Origin: Herbaspirillum sp. AP02
GTDB taxonomy: Bacteria; Pseudomonadota; Gammaproteobacteria; Burkholderiales; Burkholderiaceae_D
Reading direction: 5' to 3'
Assembly: GCF_015767275.1 (NCBI RefSeq)
Contig: NZ_JADWMY010000003.1
Span: forward strand, 248,001 to 312,000
DNA: 64,000 nt
A model generated the notes under the pieces. It made no database searches and was not told the origin of the DNA. It saw only the letters and a list, made by a program, of their open reading frames with translations. Every line of letters starts with the position of its first letter. The stretch's first letter is position 1. The position numbers and the translations under genes were made by a program. Shown one piece after another: positions 36,635 to 45,984 of this stretch.

Positions 36635-37360
36635 TTACAGTTCGCCCCATACCGCATTCAGGGCAGCCAGGGCGGCCAGCCCGGCGGTCTCGGTGCGCAG
36701 CACGCGGTTGCCCATGGACAGCATCAGCGCGCCCTGGGCGCAGGCCAGGTTTTCTTCTTCCTCGCTGAAGCCGCCTTCCGGGCCGACCATCAGTGTCACC
36801 GCCTGTGGCGGCTGGTGGCGGGCCCAGCCGGAGAGCGGCTGCTCGCCACGGGGTGAGAGCAGGATGCGCCGGTGCAGATCGCTCTGGGCGATCCAGCGCT
36901 TGAAATCGGTCACTTCGGCGAGATGCGGCAGGCGGTTGCGGCCGCATTGTTCGGCGGCGGCATGGATGATGCCTTGCCAATGGGCCTGTTTCTTTTCGGC
37001 GCGTTCGCCCGAGAGTCGCACTACGCAGCGCTGCGCAGCCAGCGGCTGGAGGGCGGTGGCGCCCAGTTCCACGGCTTTTTCGACGATCCAGTCCATCTTC
37101 GACCCCTCTGGCAGGGCCTGGGCCAGGGTCAGGCCGTAGGGCAGTTCGGCTTCGCGCGGGGAGAAGGTCTTGGGTTCGGCGTGGGCGCGCTTCTTTTCGA
37201 TGGCGGTGAGGCTGGCGGTGTATTCACCCCCTTCGCCATTGAAGAGCGTGATGGTGTCGCCCGGCTGCAGGCGCAGCACCTGCACGTGATGGGCAATCTG
37301 CTCGGGCAGGACCACGGCCGAACCGATAGCCAGGGGTTGCGGTAGATAGAAACGGGGCAT
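36635..37360 (-). CDS. rsmE: 16S rRNA (uracil1498-N3)-methyltransferase RsmE
   Basis: A 241-residue SPOUT-class methyltransferase that methylates U1498 of 16S rRNA. An N-terminal PUA-like domain ([10 protein letters not shown]...[12 protein letters not shown]) precedes the knot. The SAM-binding elements [13 protein letters not shown] and [15 protein letters not shown] [16 protein letters not shown] are intact near the C-terminus. It is divergent from the transketolase gene and 253 bp from atzF, with nothing recognisable in the gap except the atzF operator candidate. Confidence 0.95.
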   Translation of the reverse strand: MPRFYLPQPLAIGSAVVLPEQIAHHVQVLRLQPGDTITLFNGEGGEYTASLTAIEKKRAHAEPKTFSPREAELPYGLTLAQALPEGSKMDWIVEKAVELGATALQPLAAQRCVVRLSGERAEKKQAHWQGIIHAAAEQCGRNRLPHLAEVTDFKRWIAQSDLHRRILLSPRGEQPLSGWARHQPPQAVTLMVGPEGGFSEEEENLACAQGALMLSMGNRVLRTETAGLAALAALNAVWGEL

Positions 37361-37581
37361 GGGCAGGGTCCTGGGGGGCGATGAAGATCAAGAAAATGCA
37401 AGAAACATCGATAAACCTTGTCAGACGATTCATAGACCGACCCCGAATTTTAATCCCCCCGACGCACTCTGGTAAAATACGGCCCCGCGCTTGTCCCGGG
37501 TATTCCGGGCGGGCGCTTTGGCTTCAGAACCCGATTCATGCGCCAGTCGGCGCCTCCAGCACAGCACACACAGACATCGAC

Positions 37582-39576
37582 ATGATTTCCACTCTCCCCA
37601 CCGACAAGATGGCCAACGCGATCCGCGCGCTGGCGATGGACGCCGTTCAGAAAGCCAATTCCGGTCACCCGGGCATGCCGATGGGGATGGCGGAAATCGC
37701 AGTCGCCCTGTGGGCCAAGCACTATCGCCACAATCCGGCCAATCCGCAGTGGGCCAACCGCGACCGCTTCGTGCTCTCCAACGGCCACGGCTCCATGCTG
37801 CAGTACGCCCTGCTGCACCTGACCGGCTACGACCTGTCGATGGACGACATCAAGAACTTCCGCCAGCTGCATTCCAAGACCGCCGGCCACCCCGAAGTGC
37901 ACATCACCCCGGGCGTGGAAACCACCACCGGCCCGCTGGGCCAGGGCATCACCAATGCCGTGGGCATGGCGCTGGCCGAAAAGCTGCTGGCGGCCGAATT
38001 CAACAAGCCCGGCCTGTCCGTGGTCGATCATTACACCTATGCCTTCGTCGGCGACGGCTGCCTGATGGAAGGCATCTCGCACGAGGCCTGCTCGCTGGCG
38101 GGCGTGCTGAACCTGTCCAAGCTGATCGTGCTGTATGACGACAACGGCATCTCCATCGACGGCCACGTCGAAGGCTGGTTCAAGGACGACACCCCGAAGC
38201 GCTTCGAAGCCTACGGCTGGAACGTCATCCCGGCTGTCGACGGCCACAACGTCGAGGCGGTCAGCGCCGCCATCCACCAGGCCAAGCTGGCCGACAAGCC
38301 GACCCTGATCTGCTGCCGTACCGTCATCGGCAAGGGTTCGCCCAACCTGGCCGGTACCGACAAGGTCCACGGCGCCGCCCTGGGTGACAAGGAAATCGCC
38401 GCCGTGCGCGAGGCGCTGGGCTGGTCCGCCGCTCCCTTCGAGATCCCGGCCGATGTCTACGCCGCCTGGGACGCCAAGGCCACCGGTGCCGATTTCGAAT
38501 CCAGCTGGAAGCAGACCTTCGATACCTATGCCGCCCAGTTCCCGGCCGAAGCCGCCGAACTGCTGCGCCGCCTGAAGGGCGAACTGCCGGCCGCGTTCGA
38601 ATCGACGGTGACCGCCTATATCAATTCCACGCTGGAAAAGAAGGAAACCATCGCCACCCGCAAGGCCAGCCAGAACGCCATCCAGGCCTATGCGCAGGCA
38701 CTGCCGGAATTCCTGGGCGGCTCGGCCGACCTGACCGGCTCGAACCTGACCAACTGGAAGGAATCGGTGGCCGTGCGCGCCGACCAGCGCGGCAACCACA
38801 TCAACTACGGTGTGCGCGAGTTCGGCATGAGCGCCATGATGAACGGTATCGCCCTGCATGGCGGCTACCTGCCCTTCGGCGCCACCTTCCTGACCTTCTC
38901 CGACTACAGCCGCAATGCCCTGCGCATGGCCGCGCTGATGAAGATCCGCACGCTGTTCGTGTTCACCCACGACTCCATCGGCCTGGGCGAAGACGGCCCC
39001 ACCCACCAGTCGGTGGAACACGTCTCCAGCCTGCGTCTGATCCCCAACCTGGACAACTGGCGTCCGTGCGATACCACCGAGACCGCCGTGGCCTGGGCCG
39101 AGTCGATCAAGCGTAACGACGGTCCGAGTACCCTGATCTTCTCGCGCCAGAACCTGCCCTTCCAGGAGCGCACCGATGCCCAGGTCAAGGACATCGCACG
39201 CGGCGGCTACGTGTTGCGTGACGCGCCCAATGCCAAGGTGGTGCTGATCGCCACCGGTTCCGAAATCGAGCTGGCTACCAAGGCTGCCGACGCCCTGAGC
39301 GCCGAAGGCATCGCCGTGCGTATCGTCTCGATGCCCTCGACCGACGTGTTCGACCGCCAGGATTCGGCCTACAAGGCAACGGTGCTGCCGCGTGGCATTC
39401 CGCGCGTGGCCATCGAGGCCGGTGTGACCGACTTCTGGTACAAGTACGTGGGCCTGGAAGGCGCCGTGGTCGGGATCGACACCTTCGGCGAATCGGCACC
39501 GGCCGGCGTGTTGTTCAAGCACTTCGGCTTCACCGTCGAGAACGTGGTGGCCAAGGCCAAGGCAGTGCTGGCTTGA
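37582..39576 (+). CDS. tktA: transketolase
   Basis: A 664-residue thiamine-diphosphate enzyme of the pentose phosphate pathway. The ThDP/metal motif [15 protein letters not shown]...[11 protein letters not shown] is intact, as are the N-terminal [19 protein letters not shown] and [17 protein letters not shown]. The pyrimidine-domain segment [19 protein letters not shown] contains the conserved Glu/His residues. The ATG at 37582 begins [21 protein letters not shown], the conserved start; a long in-frame upstream extension has no homology. A TAAAAT at 37473-37478 may be a -10. It precedes a GNAT gene and gapA on the same strand. Confidence 0.97.
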   Translation: MISTLPTDKMANAIRALAMDAVQKANSGHPGMPMGMAEIAVALWAKHYRHNPANPQWANRDRFVLSNGHGSMLQYALLHLTGYDLSMDDIKNFRQLHSKTAGHPEVHITPGVETTTGPLGQGITNAVGMALAEKLLAAEFNKPGLSVVDHYTYAFVGDGCLMEGISHEACSLAGVLNLSKLIVLYDDNGISIDGHVEGWFKDDTPKRFEAYGWNVIPAVDGHNVEAVSAAIHQAKLADKPTLICCRTVIGKGSPNLAGTDKVHGAALGDKEIAAVREALGWSAAPFEIPADVYAAWDAKATGADFESSWKQTFDTYAAQFPAEAAELLRRLKGELPAAFESTVTAYINSTLEKKETIATRKASQNAIQAYAQALPEFLGGSADLTGSNLTNWKESVAVRADQRGNHINYGVREFGMSAMMNGIALHGGYLPFGATFLTFSDYSRNALRMAALMKIRTLFVFTHDSIGLGEDGPTHQSVEHVSSLRLIPNLDNWRPCDTTETAVAWAESIKRNDGPSTLIFSRQNLPFQERTDAQVKDIARGGYVLRDAPNAKVVLIATGSEIELATKAADALSAEGIAVRIVSMPSTDVFDRQDSAYKATVLPRGIPRVAIEAGVTDFWYKYVGLEGAVVGIDTFGESAPAGVLFKHFGFTVENVVAKAKAVLA

Positions 39577-39590
39577 GCGCTACGCCAGCC

Positions 39591-40118
39591 ATGAGCGAGC
39601 AAGTCCTGATCCGCCGCGCCCGCAAGGGTGACGCGGCGTCGATTGCCGGTGTGCGCATCGACGCCTGGCGCGCCAGCTATCGCGGCCTGGTGCCGGACAG
39701 CTATCTCGACCATTTGAAGCCCGAGGAAAGCGTCAAGCTGTGGGAACAGGTGCTGGAGGCGTCCTCGGATGCGGCCTGTACCTTCGTGGCCGAGAGTGGT
39801 GGCGAGATCATCGGTTTTGCCTCCGGCATGACGCTGGCCGAAGCCCGCTTCGGCTGCGATGCCGAGCTGACCGCGATCTGCGTGCTGCCCGATGAACAGC
39901 GCCGTGGCCTGGGCAAGCGCCTGCTGGCCAATGTCGCGGCCACCCTCATCAGCGCCGGCGCGACCGGCCTGATGGCCTGGGTATTGAGCAAGAACGAAGG
40001 CGCCGGGGAATTTTTCGAGTCGCTGGGGGCCGAAAGGCTTTATGAACAAACGTTCACCTGGGATGATGGCAGTGAACTGGACGAGATCGGTTTCGTCTGG
40101 CGCCAGCTGAAGTCCTGA
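39591..40118 (+). CDS. GNAT family N-acetyltransferase
   Basis: A 175-residue acetyl-CoA-dependent acetyltransferase of unknown substrate. Motif A (LTAICVLPDEQRRGLGKRLLANVA) contains the Q-x-x-G-x-G/A pyrophosphate loop, and the N-terminal IRRARKGDAASIAGVRIDAWRASYRGLVPD is typical of RimI-like GNATs. The ATG at 39591 is 14 bases after the transketolase stop. A TTG overlapping that stop is a possible alternative start. No specific target can be inferred from its place between tkt and gap. Confidence 0.85.
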   Translation: MSEQVLIRRARKGDAASIAGVRIDAWRASYRGLVPDSYLDHLKPEESVKLWEQVLEASSDAACTFVAESGGEIIGFASGMTLAEARFGCDAELTAICVLPDEQRRGLGKRLLANVAATLISAGATGLMAWVLSKNEGAGEFFESLGAERLYEQTFTWDDGSELDEIGFVWRQLKS

Positions 40119-40267
40119 GCGTGGATGCGGTAAGAACAAGAACGGCAGGAAGGCCGGAAAAGACGGAACCATGGCCGGGCCATTGCGCCGCAAGGGCGTA
40201 GGTTGACGGGCAGGTCGGTTCCACGGCTATCGGTTTGCATCGATTTTTACTACTTGAGGAGAACAGC

Positions 40268-41281
40268 ATGACCATTCGCGTAGCAATCAACGGTTATGGC
40301 CGTATCGGCCGCAATATCCTGCGCGCCCACTACGAAGGCGGCAAGAAGCACGATATCGAAATCGTCGCCATCAATGACCTGGGCGATCCGAAGACCAATG
40401 CCCACCTGACCCAGTACGACACCGCCCACGGCAAGTTCCCCGGTACCGTGGCCGTCGATGGCGACTCCATCGTTGTCAATGGCGACCGCATCAAGGTGCT
40501 GGCCCAGCGCAATCCGGCCGAGCTGCCCTGGGGCGAGCTGGGTGTGGACGTGGTGCTGGAATGCACCGGCTTCTTCACCACCAAGGAAAAGGCCAGCGCC
40601 CACATCAAGGGCGGCGCCAAGAAGGTGATCATCTCCGCACCGGGCGGCAAGGACGTGGACGCCACCGTCGTCTTCGGCGTGAACCACCAGGTGCTGAAGG
40701 CGTCCGACACCGTCATCTCCAACGCCTCCTGCACCACCAACTGCCTGGCACCGCTGGTGCAGCCGCTGCACGAAAAGATCGGCCTGGAAACCGGCCTGAT
40801 GACCACCATCCACGCCTACACCAACGACCAGGTGCTGACCGACGTGTATCACGAAGACCTGCGTCGCGCCCGTTCGGCCACCCAGTCCATGATCCCGACC
40901 AAGACCGGCGCTGCCGCCGCGGTCGGCCTGGTGCTGCCGGAACTGAACGGCAAGCTGGACGGTTTCGCCATCCGCGTGCCGACCATCAACGTCTCGCTGG
41001 TGGACCTGTCCTTCGTGGCCTCGCGCGACACCACCGTGGATGAAGTCAACGCCGTCCTGAAGGCCGCTGCCGAAGCTGGTCCGCTCAAGGGCATCCTGAC
41101 CTACAACACCGAGCCGCTGGTGTCGGTGGACTTCAACCACAACCCGGCATCGTCCAACTTCGACGCCACCCTGACCAAGGTCTCCGGCCGTCTGGTGAAG
41201 GTGTCGTCCTGGTACGACAACGAGTGGGGCTTCTCCAACCGCATGCTGGACACCACGGTCGCCCTGGCCACCGCCAAGTAA
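40268..41281 (+). CDS. gapA: glyceraldehyde-3-phosphate dehydrogenase (type I)
   Basis: A 337-residue NAD-linked glycolytic enzyme oxidising glyceraldehyde-3-phosphate. The NAD-binding loop is [13 protein letters not shown] (8-20), and the catalytic Cys155 lies in [13 protein letters not shown]. The remaining landmarks ([15 protein letters not shown]-like [25 protein letters not shown]) are in place. GAGGAG precedes the ATG at 40268. A TTGACG at 40203 could be a -35, though its -10 is weak. Confidence 0.97.
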   Translation: MTIRVAINGYGRIGRNILRAHYEGGKKHDIEIVAINDLGDPKTNAHLTQYDTAHGKFPGTVAVDGDSIVVNGDRIKVLAQRNPAELPWGELGVDVVLECTGFFTTKEKASAHIKGGAKKVIISAPGGKDVDATVVFGVNHQVLKASDTVISNASCTTNCLAPLVQPLHEKIGLETGLMTTIHAYTNDQVLTDVYHEDLRRARSATQSMIPTKTGAAAAVGLVLPELNGKLDGFAIRVPTINVSLVDLSFVASRDTTVDEVNAVLKAAAEAGPLKGILTYNTEPLVSVDFNHNPASSNFDATLTKVSGRLVKVSSWYDNEWGFSNRMLDTTVALATAK

Positions 41282-41303
41282 GACCCGCCAGTAAGCGTGT
41301 CAA

Positions 41304-41338
41304 GACGCACCGGCCGGGGTTCCCTGGCCGGGAGCGTC
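41304..41338 (+). terminator. possible gapA terminator hairpin
   Basis: GACGC pairs with GCGTC, and inside them CCGGCC pairs with GGCCGG and GGG with CCC, making a long stem 22 bases after the gapA stop. Only a short TTT follows, so termination efficiency is uncertain. Confidence 0.5.
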
Positions 41339-41527
41339 AATTTCAGGGCTGTTTCGGCTTCTTTTCCTCGTATGCAAGCCCGCTTGCCGAGGTGAAAATA
41401 GACGGATCAGCCTGCAAAAGGATCAGAAGGCTGTTGCGAGCATCGCTTGCAATGGCCTTTTGTCCATTTGCCGCAAAGGGCCGCCGGCCCGTCAACAACA
41501 AGAGCAACCGACCCAACGAGGGAACGC

Positions 41528-42052
41528 ATGTCAGCAAGCTCATCCCAGGCCCGTCGCCTGTTGGCCAACCTGGCCTTGATATCCGCCGTCAGCCTGTCGC
41601 TGTCCGCGTGCGACTATGTCAGCAGCTTCACCAAGCCCAAGCAGACCCCGGAAGAGGCCAAGGCCGAGGGCATCGCGCTGGGCGCCGGCTGCCGCCAGGC
41701 CGGCCAGAGTCTGGAAGATTGCTACCAGCGCAACCCCGACGCCTTGAAGGCTGGCATCTTCGCCGGCTGGAAGGACATGCACGAATACATGGCCGCCAAG
41801 GGCATCCAGACCGTGACGCCGCCCACGCCGGCACCTGCGGCCGAACCGGCCAAGGATGACGCCAAGGGAAAAGATGGGAAGGACAAGGATGCCAAGGACA
41901 GCGATCGCAGCAGCCGTGCCCGCGAACGTGATGCCAATCGCGACAACGCCCGCTCGCGCGACCGCGAAAGCTCCTCGTCCACCACCCGTGACAGCAGCAG
42001 CGCTGGCGACCGTCGCGCCAGCCGGGACGACAAGCAGCCGCCCAAGTATTGA
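41528..42052 (+). CDS. lipoprotein with charged, disordered C-terminus
   Basis: A 174-residue predicted lipoprotein. The signal peptide ends in lipobox LSAC (Cys28). A conserved-looking middle (KPKQTPEEAKAEGIALGAGCRQAGQSLEDCYQRNPDA, read in parts) has two further Cys that may form a disulfide. Residues about 95 onward are low complexity, first Ala/Pro/Lys/Asp, then Arg/Ser/Asp. Such tails suit peptidoglycan or nucleic-acid contacts, but no function is recognised. GAGGGA stands just before the ATG at 41528. A terminator follows. Confidence 0.75.
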   Translation: MSASSSQARRLLANLALISAVSLSLSACDYVSSFTKPKQTPEEAKAEGIALGAGCRQAGQSLEDCYQRNPDALKAGIFAGWKDMHEYMAAKGIQTVTPPTPAPAAEPAKDDAKGKDGKDKDAKDSDRSSRARERDANRDNARSRDRESSSSTTRDSSSAGDRRASRDDKQPPKY

Positions 42053-42098
42053 CCTACCTGGCACTTGCCGGCGGGGTTGTTAGCTGGCAACATTCTCC

Positions 42099-42123
42099 AA
42101 TGCCCCGCATGCGGGGCATTTTT
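42099..42123 (+). terminator. terminator after the lipoprotein gene
   Basis: ATGCCCC and GGGGCAT pair across GCATGC, followed by five T residues; the whole stem is palindromic. Confidence 0.88.
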
Positions 42124-42213
42124 CATCGGTCGACAGGGGGAATCGTCGGCCGCCCCCGGCAGCATGGCGCGGCCCACAGGGTCGATGGCCAGCCGGTTAC
42201 AACGAATAACGAT

Positions 42214-42942
42214 ATGAATACACCGTTGACGCAACTGCCTCCGGCCATGCCGGAGCATGTGCCCGAGACCGCCTTTGGCATCTGGTTCTTGCGCACGCCG
42301 ACCTGGACCCTGCATGTGCTGGAACGCGCGATGAAGGACCTGGAACGCCTTATTCCCGAGCGTCGCGCCAGCTACCCCGTGGTGGCTGACGTGGGATGTG
42401 GATGGGGACGCTCGCTCAAGAAGCTGCACACGCGTTTCGCACCGCAACGCCTGATCGGCATGGACATCGATGCGGCCATGATCGAGGCCGCGCGCGGCGA
42501 GGCCCAGGCCGAGGGGATTGCGGCCGAATTCATCCAGTGCTCCAGCGCCAGCATGACGCTGGAGGACAATAGCGTGGACCTGCTGTTCTGCCACCAGACC
42601 TTCCATCATCTGATTGAGCAGGAAGAGGCGATCCGCGAGTTCTACCGCGTGCTCAAGCCGGGCGGCATCCTGCTCTTTGCCGAGTCGACCAAGCGCTATA
42701 TCCACTCGTGGATCATCCGCTTGCTGTTCCGTCATCCGATGGAGGTGCAGAAGACTGCCGGGCAATATCTCGCGCTGGTGCGCAGCGCCGGCTTCGAGGT
42801 GGCGCCGGAATCGATTTCCTATCCGTATCTGTGGTGGAGCCGCGAAGACCTGGGCCTTCTGGAGCGGGTCTTCGGGATCAAGCCCAAGGCCGAACGCGAG
42901 GAAACGCTGATCAACCTGGTCGCGCGCAAGCCGCTGGCGTGA
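42214..42942 (+). CDS. class I SAM-dependent methyltransferase
   Basis: A 242-residue methyltransferase of unknown substrate. Motif I is VVADVGCGWGRS (56-67), the acidic loop is LIGMDIDAAMIEAARGEA, motif II is VDLLFCHQTFHHL and motif III follows in LKPGGILLFAESTKRYI. The Cys in GCGWG instead of the commoner GxGxG is normal for UbiE-like enzymes. The ATG at 42214 starts MNTPLTQLPPAMPE, and a longer upstream in-frame stretch crosses the preceding terminator and is rejected. It ends 19 bp from convergent glnE. Confidence 0.83.
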   Translation: MNTPLTQLPPAMPEHVPETAFGIWFLRTPTWTLHVLERAMKDLERLIPERRASYPVVADVGCGWGRSLKKLHTRFAPQRLIGMDIDAAMIEAARGEAQAEGIAAEFIQCSSASMTLEDNSVDLLFCHQTFHHLIEQEEAIREFYRVLKPGGILLFAESTKRYIHSWIIRLLFRHPMEVQKTAGQYLALVRSAGFEVAPESISYPYLWWSREDLGLLERVFGIKPKAEREETLINLVARKPLA

Positions 42943-42961
42943 TCCCGCCAGCGGCCTGGCC

Positions 42962-45679
42962 CTAGCCGAACACCTGCTGCCACAGCCGGATCACGCAGGC
43001 ACGTTCATGCTCCACGCGGATGGCGTCGATATGCGCACGGTCCGAGCCCTGTAGCCGGATCTGGTGCTGCAGCTTGCGGAACAGGCGATAGGCGTTGGCC
43101 GCCTCGTCGGCCATGAGGGAATCGATCAGCCCCAGTTGCGCCGCCAGCTTCAACAGCGCGATGTTGCCGATGTCGCCGGTCAGTTGCGGATGGTCGCAGG
43201 CATGGCGCAGGACCAGGTATTGCACCATGAATTCGATGTCGATCATGCCGCCCTCGTCGTGCTTGAGGTCGAACATCATGCTGCGGTTGGGATGGGCGTC
43301 GCGCATGCGGCGCCGCATGGACAGGACTTCTTCTTCCAACTTGTCGGCGTCGCGCGGCTGGCGCAGCACGCGCTCGCGCAGCGCCTCGAAACGCTCGCCG
43401 ATGGCGCTGTCGCCGGCACAGAAGCGGGCGCGGGTGAGGGCCTGGTGTTCCCAGATCCAGGCGGCGTTGAGCTGGTATTTCTCGAACGCCGACAGGGGCG
43501 ACACCAGCAGGCCGCTGGCGCCGTCCGGGCGCAGGGCGATGTCGATGTCGAACAGGGTGCCGGCCGGAGTATGGCTGGTCATCCAGGTGATGAAGCGCTG
43601 CGCCAGCTTGGCGTAGAGGGCCGGGGCTTCCTGGTCGTCGTCGTCGTAGAGGAAGACCACGTCCAGGTCCGAGGCATAGCCCAGTTCCTTGCCACCCAGC
43701 TTGCCGTAGGCGATCACGGCGAACTGCGGCACCTCGCGGTGGCGCTGGGCGATGCTGCCCCAGATGGCCTCAATGGTCACCTGCACCAGCACGTCGGCCA
43801 GGGCGGAGAGTTCATCGGCCAGTTTTTCCACCGAGAGGTCGCCTTCCAGATCCTGCGCCAACAGGCGGAACTGTTCGGCATGATGCAGTTCGCGCAGGAT
43901 GTCGAGCTGGCGTTCGGTGTCGCCTTCGGCTGTGGCCAGCTGGCGCCGGCAATTGTCGGCGAAGGCGTTCCAGTCGGAGCCGGCCTTGAGGTTGCGGTCG
44001 TCCAGCAGTTCGTCCAGCAGCAGGGGATGGCGCGTCAGGTAGGTGGCGGCCCAGCCGCTGGCACCGATCATGCGCACCAGGCGCTGCAGGGCATAGGGGT
44101 ATTCGGTCAGGAGTGCCAGATAGGCGGCGCGTCGGGCGATGGCTTCGAGGAAATCCAGCAACCGCCCCAGGGCCGGCAATTCGTCATAGTGCAGTGCCGC
44201 CAGCAGCGGCAGGCAGTTGTTGATGACCGTGTTGAGCCGGTTGCGGCTGGCCTCGGGCAGGCTCTGCATGCGCGGCGATTGCCAGGTCAGATGCAGGCGC
44301 CGGGCGCCGTCCTCGATATCGTCTGCCGGAAAGCCGACCAGGCGCAGGGCGTCGGCCAGGCCTTCCAGGTTGTCGTTTTCGCTCACGCTCACGGCCGGGC
44401 CGTCGGCTTCGCCTTCGCCGGACTGCTTGTCGGCGAAGATGGCATCGAACTGGGCCGCGACGATGGCACGCTGTTGTTCCAGCTCGTGCAGCAGGGCTGC
44501 GCTGTCCGGGTAGCCCATCATCTGCGCCACCAGCAGCAGATCGTCGGGATTGACGGGCAGGGTGTGGGTCTGGGCATCTTCCAGATACTGCAGGCGGTGT
44601 TCGAGGTCGCGCAGGAAGCTGTAGGCGTCCAGCAGTTGCTGCACCACCTCGGGCGCCAGCAGTTCCTTGGCGGCCAGGGTGCGCAGGGTGATGCGGGTGG
44701 AACGGTCGCGCAGTTCCACGTCGCGCCCGCCCCGGATCAGCTGGAACACCTGGCTGGTGAACTCGATCTCGCGGATGCCGCCCCGGCCCAGCTTGACGTT
44801 GTTGCTGCGGTCCGGGTGCAGGGCTTCCTGGCGCTTGACCTCGGCGCGGATCTGGCCGTGCATGGAACGCAGGGCATCGATGGAGCCGAAGTCCAGGTAG
44901 CGGCGGAAGATGAAGGGGCGGCTGATCGCCTCCAGCGCGGCAATATCTTCAAGCGTGCCGGTCAGGGCGCGGGCCTTGGTCCAGGCATAGCGCTCCCATT
45001 CACGGCCCTGGCGCACCAGGTATTCCTCGACCATGTTGAAGCTGGCCACCAGCGGGCCGGAGTTGCCATTGGGCCGCAGCGCCATGTCGACCCGGAAGGT
45101 GAAGCCGTCCTCGGTGATCTCGGCCAGGGCGCCGATGAGCTTCTTGCCCAGGCGCACGAAGAACTCATGGTTGGACAGTGATTTCTGGCCGGCTTCGGCC
45201 TGGGTATCGCCATCTTCCGGGTAGACGAAGATGAGGTCGATGTCGGAGGAGACGTTGAGTTCGGCGCCGCCCAGCTTGCCCATGCCCAGCACGATCATTT
45301 CCTGGGGCCGGCCGGACTCCTCGCCGATGGGCTGACCGTAGAGGGCGGTCTGCTCCTGCATCAACGCCGCCAGATGGGTTTGCACGGCGAAGTCGGCAAA
45401 GCCGGTCATGGTCGCCACTACCTCGGCCAGGTCGGCGCGGCCGTCGAGGTCGCGCGTGATCAGGGCGCAGATGATCAGGTTGCGCAGGCGCCGCATGGCT
45501 GCCGGCAGCGCCAGGCCGGCGTCGAGGTCGGCCTGCAGGCGCTGCTGCATGCCGGCGCGGTCCATGGGCTGGGCGGCGGCGGCCATGACCAGGGCCGGGC
45601 GGGCCGGATCGGCCTGGGTCCAGCGGGTGTAGTAGCGGGAAGTGGTGGCGTCGACCAGGGATCGTTGATGAACAGGCAT
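42962..45679 (-). CDS. glnE: bifunctional glutamine synthetase adenylyltransferase/adenylyl-removing enzyme
   Basis: A 905-residue regulator of nitrogen assimilation that adds and removes AMP on glutamine synthetase in response to PII and glutamine. Two nucleotidyltransferase domains are visible. One has GMGKLGGAELNVSSDIDLIFVY at about 125-150, the adenylyl-removing half. The other has AYGKLGGKELGYASDLDVVFLYDDD at about 650-675, the adenylylating half. Both keep the G-S-D-x-D core (as S-D-I-D and S-D-L-D). The first ATG is at 45679; a TTG 29 codons upstream is the only longer option. It is divergent from yhdP. Confidence 0.95.
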   Translation of the reverse strand: MPVHQRSLVDATTSRYYTRWTQADPARPALVMAAAAQPMDRAGMQQRLQADLDAGLALPAAMRRLRNLIICALITRDLDGRADLAEVVATMTGFADFAVQTHLAALMQEQTALYGQPIGEESGRPQEMIVLGMGKLGGAELNVSSDIDLIFVYPEDGDTQAEAGQKSLSNHEFFVRLGKKLIGALAEITEDGFTFRVDMALRPNGNSGPLVASFNMVEEYLVRQGREWERYAWTKARALTGTLEDIAALEAISRPFIFRRYLDFGSIDALRSMHGQIRAEVKRQEALHPDRSNNVKLGRGGIREIEFTSQVFQLIRGGRDVELRDRSTRITLRTLAAKELLAPEVVQQLLDAYSFLRDLEHRLQYLEDAQTHTLPVNPDDLLLVAQMMGYPDSAALLHELEQQRAIVAAQFDAIFADKQSGEGEADGPAVSVSENDNLEGLADALRLVGFPADDIEDGARRLHLTWQSPRMQSLPEASRNRLNTVINNCLPLLAALHYDELPALGRLLDFLEAIARRAAYLALLTEYPYALQRLVRMIGASGWAATYLTRHPLLLDELLDDRNLKAGSDWNAFADNCRRQLATAEGDTERQLDILRELHHAEQFRLLAQDLEGDLSVEKLADELSALADVLVQVTIEAIWGSIAQRHREVPQFAVIAYGKLGGKELGYASDLDVVFLYDDDDQEAPALYAKLAQRFITWMTSHTPAGTLFDIDIALRPDGASGLLVSPLSAFEKYQLNAAWIWEHQALTRARFCAGDSAIGERFEALRERVLRQPRDADKLEEEVLSMRRRMRDAHPNRSMMFDLKHDEGGMIDIEFMVQYLVLRHACDHPQLTGDIGNIALLKLAAQLGLIDSLMADEAANAYRLFRKLQHQIRLQGSDRAHIDAIRVEHERACVIRLWQQVFG

Positions 45680-45984
45680 AGGGGACCGCAAAGCTCCACG
45701 AGAGGATGTAGAAGGGTGAACGGTGACGGTTGATAAAGGGCGTAAAACCAGGCAAACCGCCGTCAATACCGCTTCAGAGGACAGCCCGGGCTGCCGACAA
45801 TGCTGGCAGGACTGACAGCGGGCTGACGGTTTTGCACGATAACGGGGATTCTAGCCTTCCTTTTTAAACTTATCGGACATTTTGCCCCTCATACCTTTCT
45901 TGCACAGATGGCATGGCCTGGTTTTCCATGCGATCATGTTGCCTGCCCGATTTTCTCCCATCCCCGAGCTGCCTTTGCATCCTG
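45680..45984. other. glnE/yhdP divergent intergenic region
   Basis: 305 bp between divergent starts. I see no convincing -35/-10 pair; a TAGAAT on the minus strand (45848-45853) is the best -10-like match for glnE. No gene or repeat is evident. Confidence 0.5.

Noticed and set aside
43064..45181. 705-codon open frame antisense to glnE
   Set aside because: Shadow of glnE, with no motif or ribosome site.
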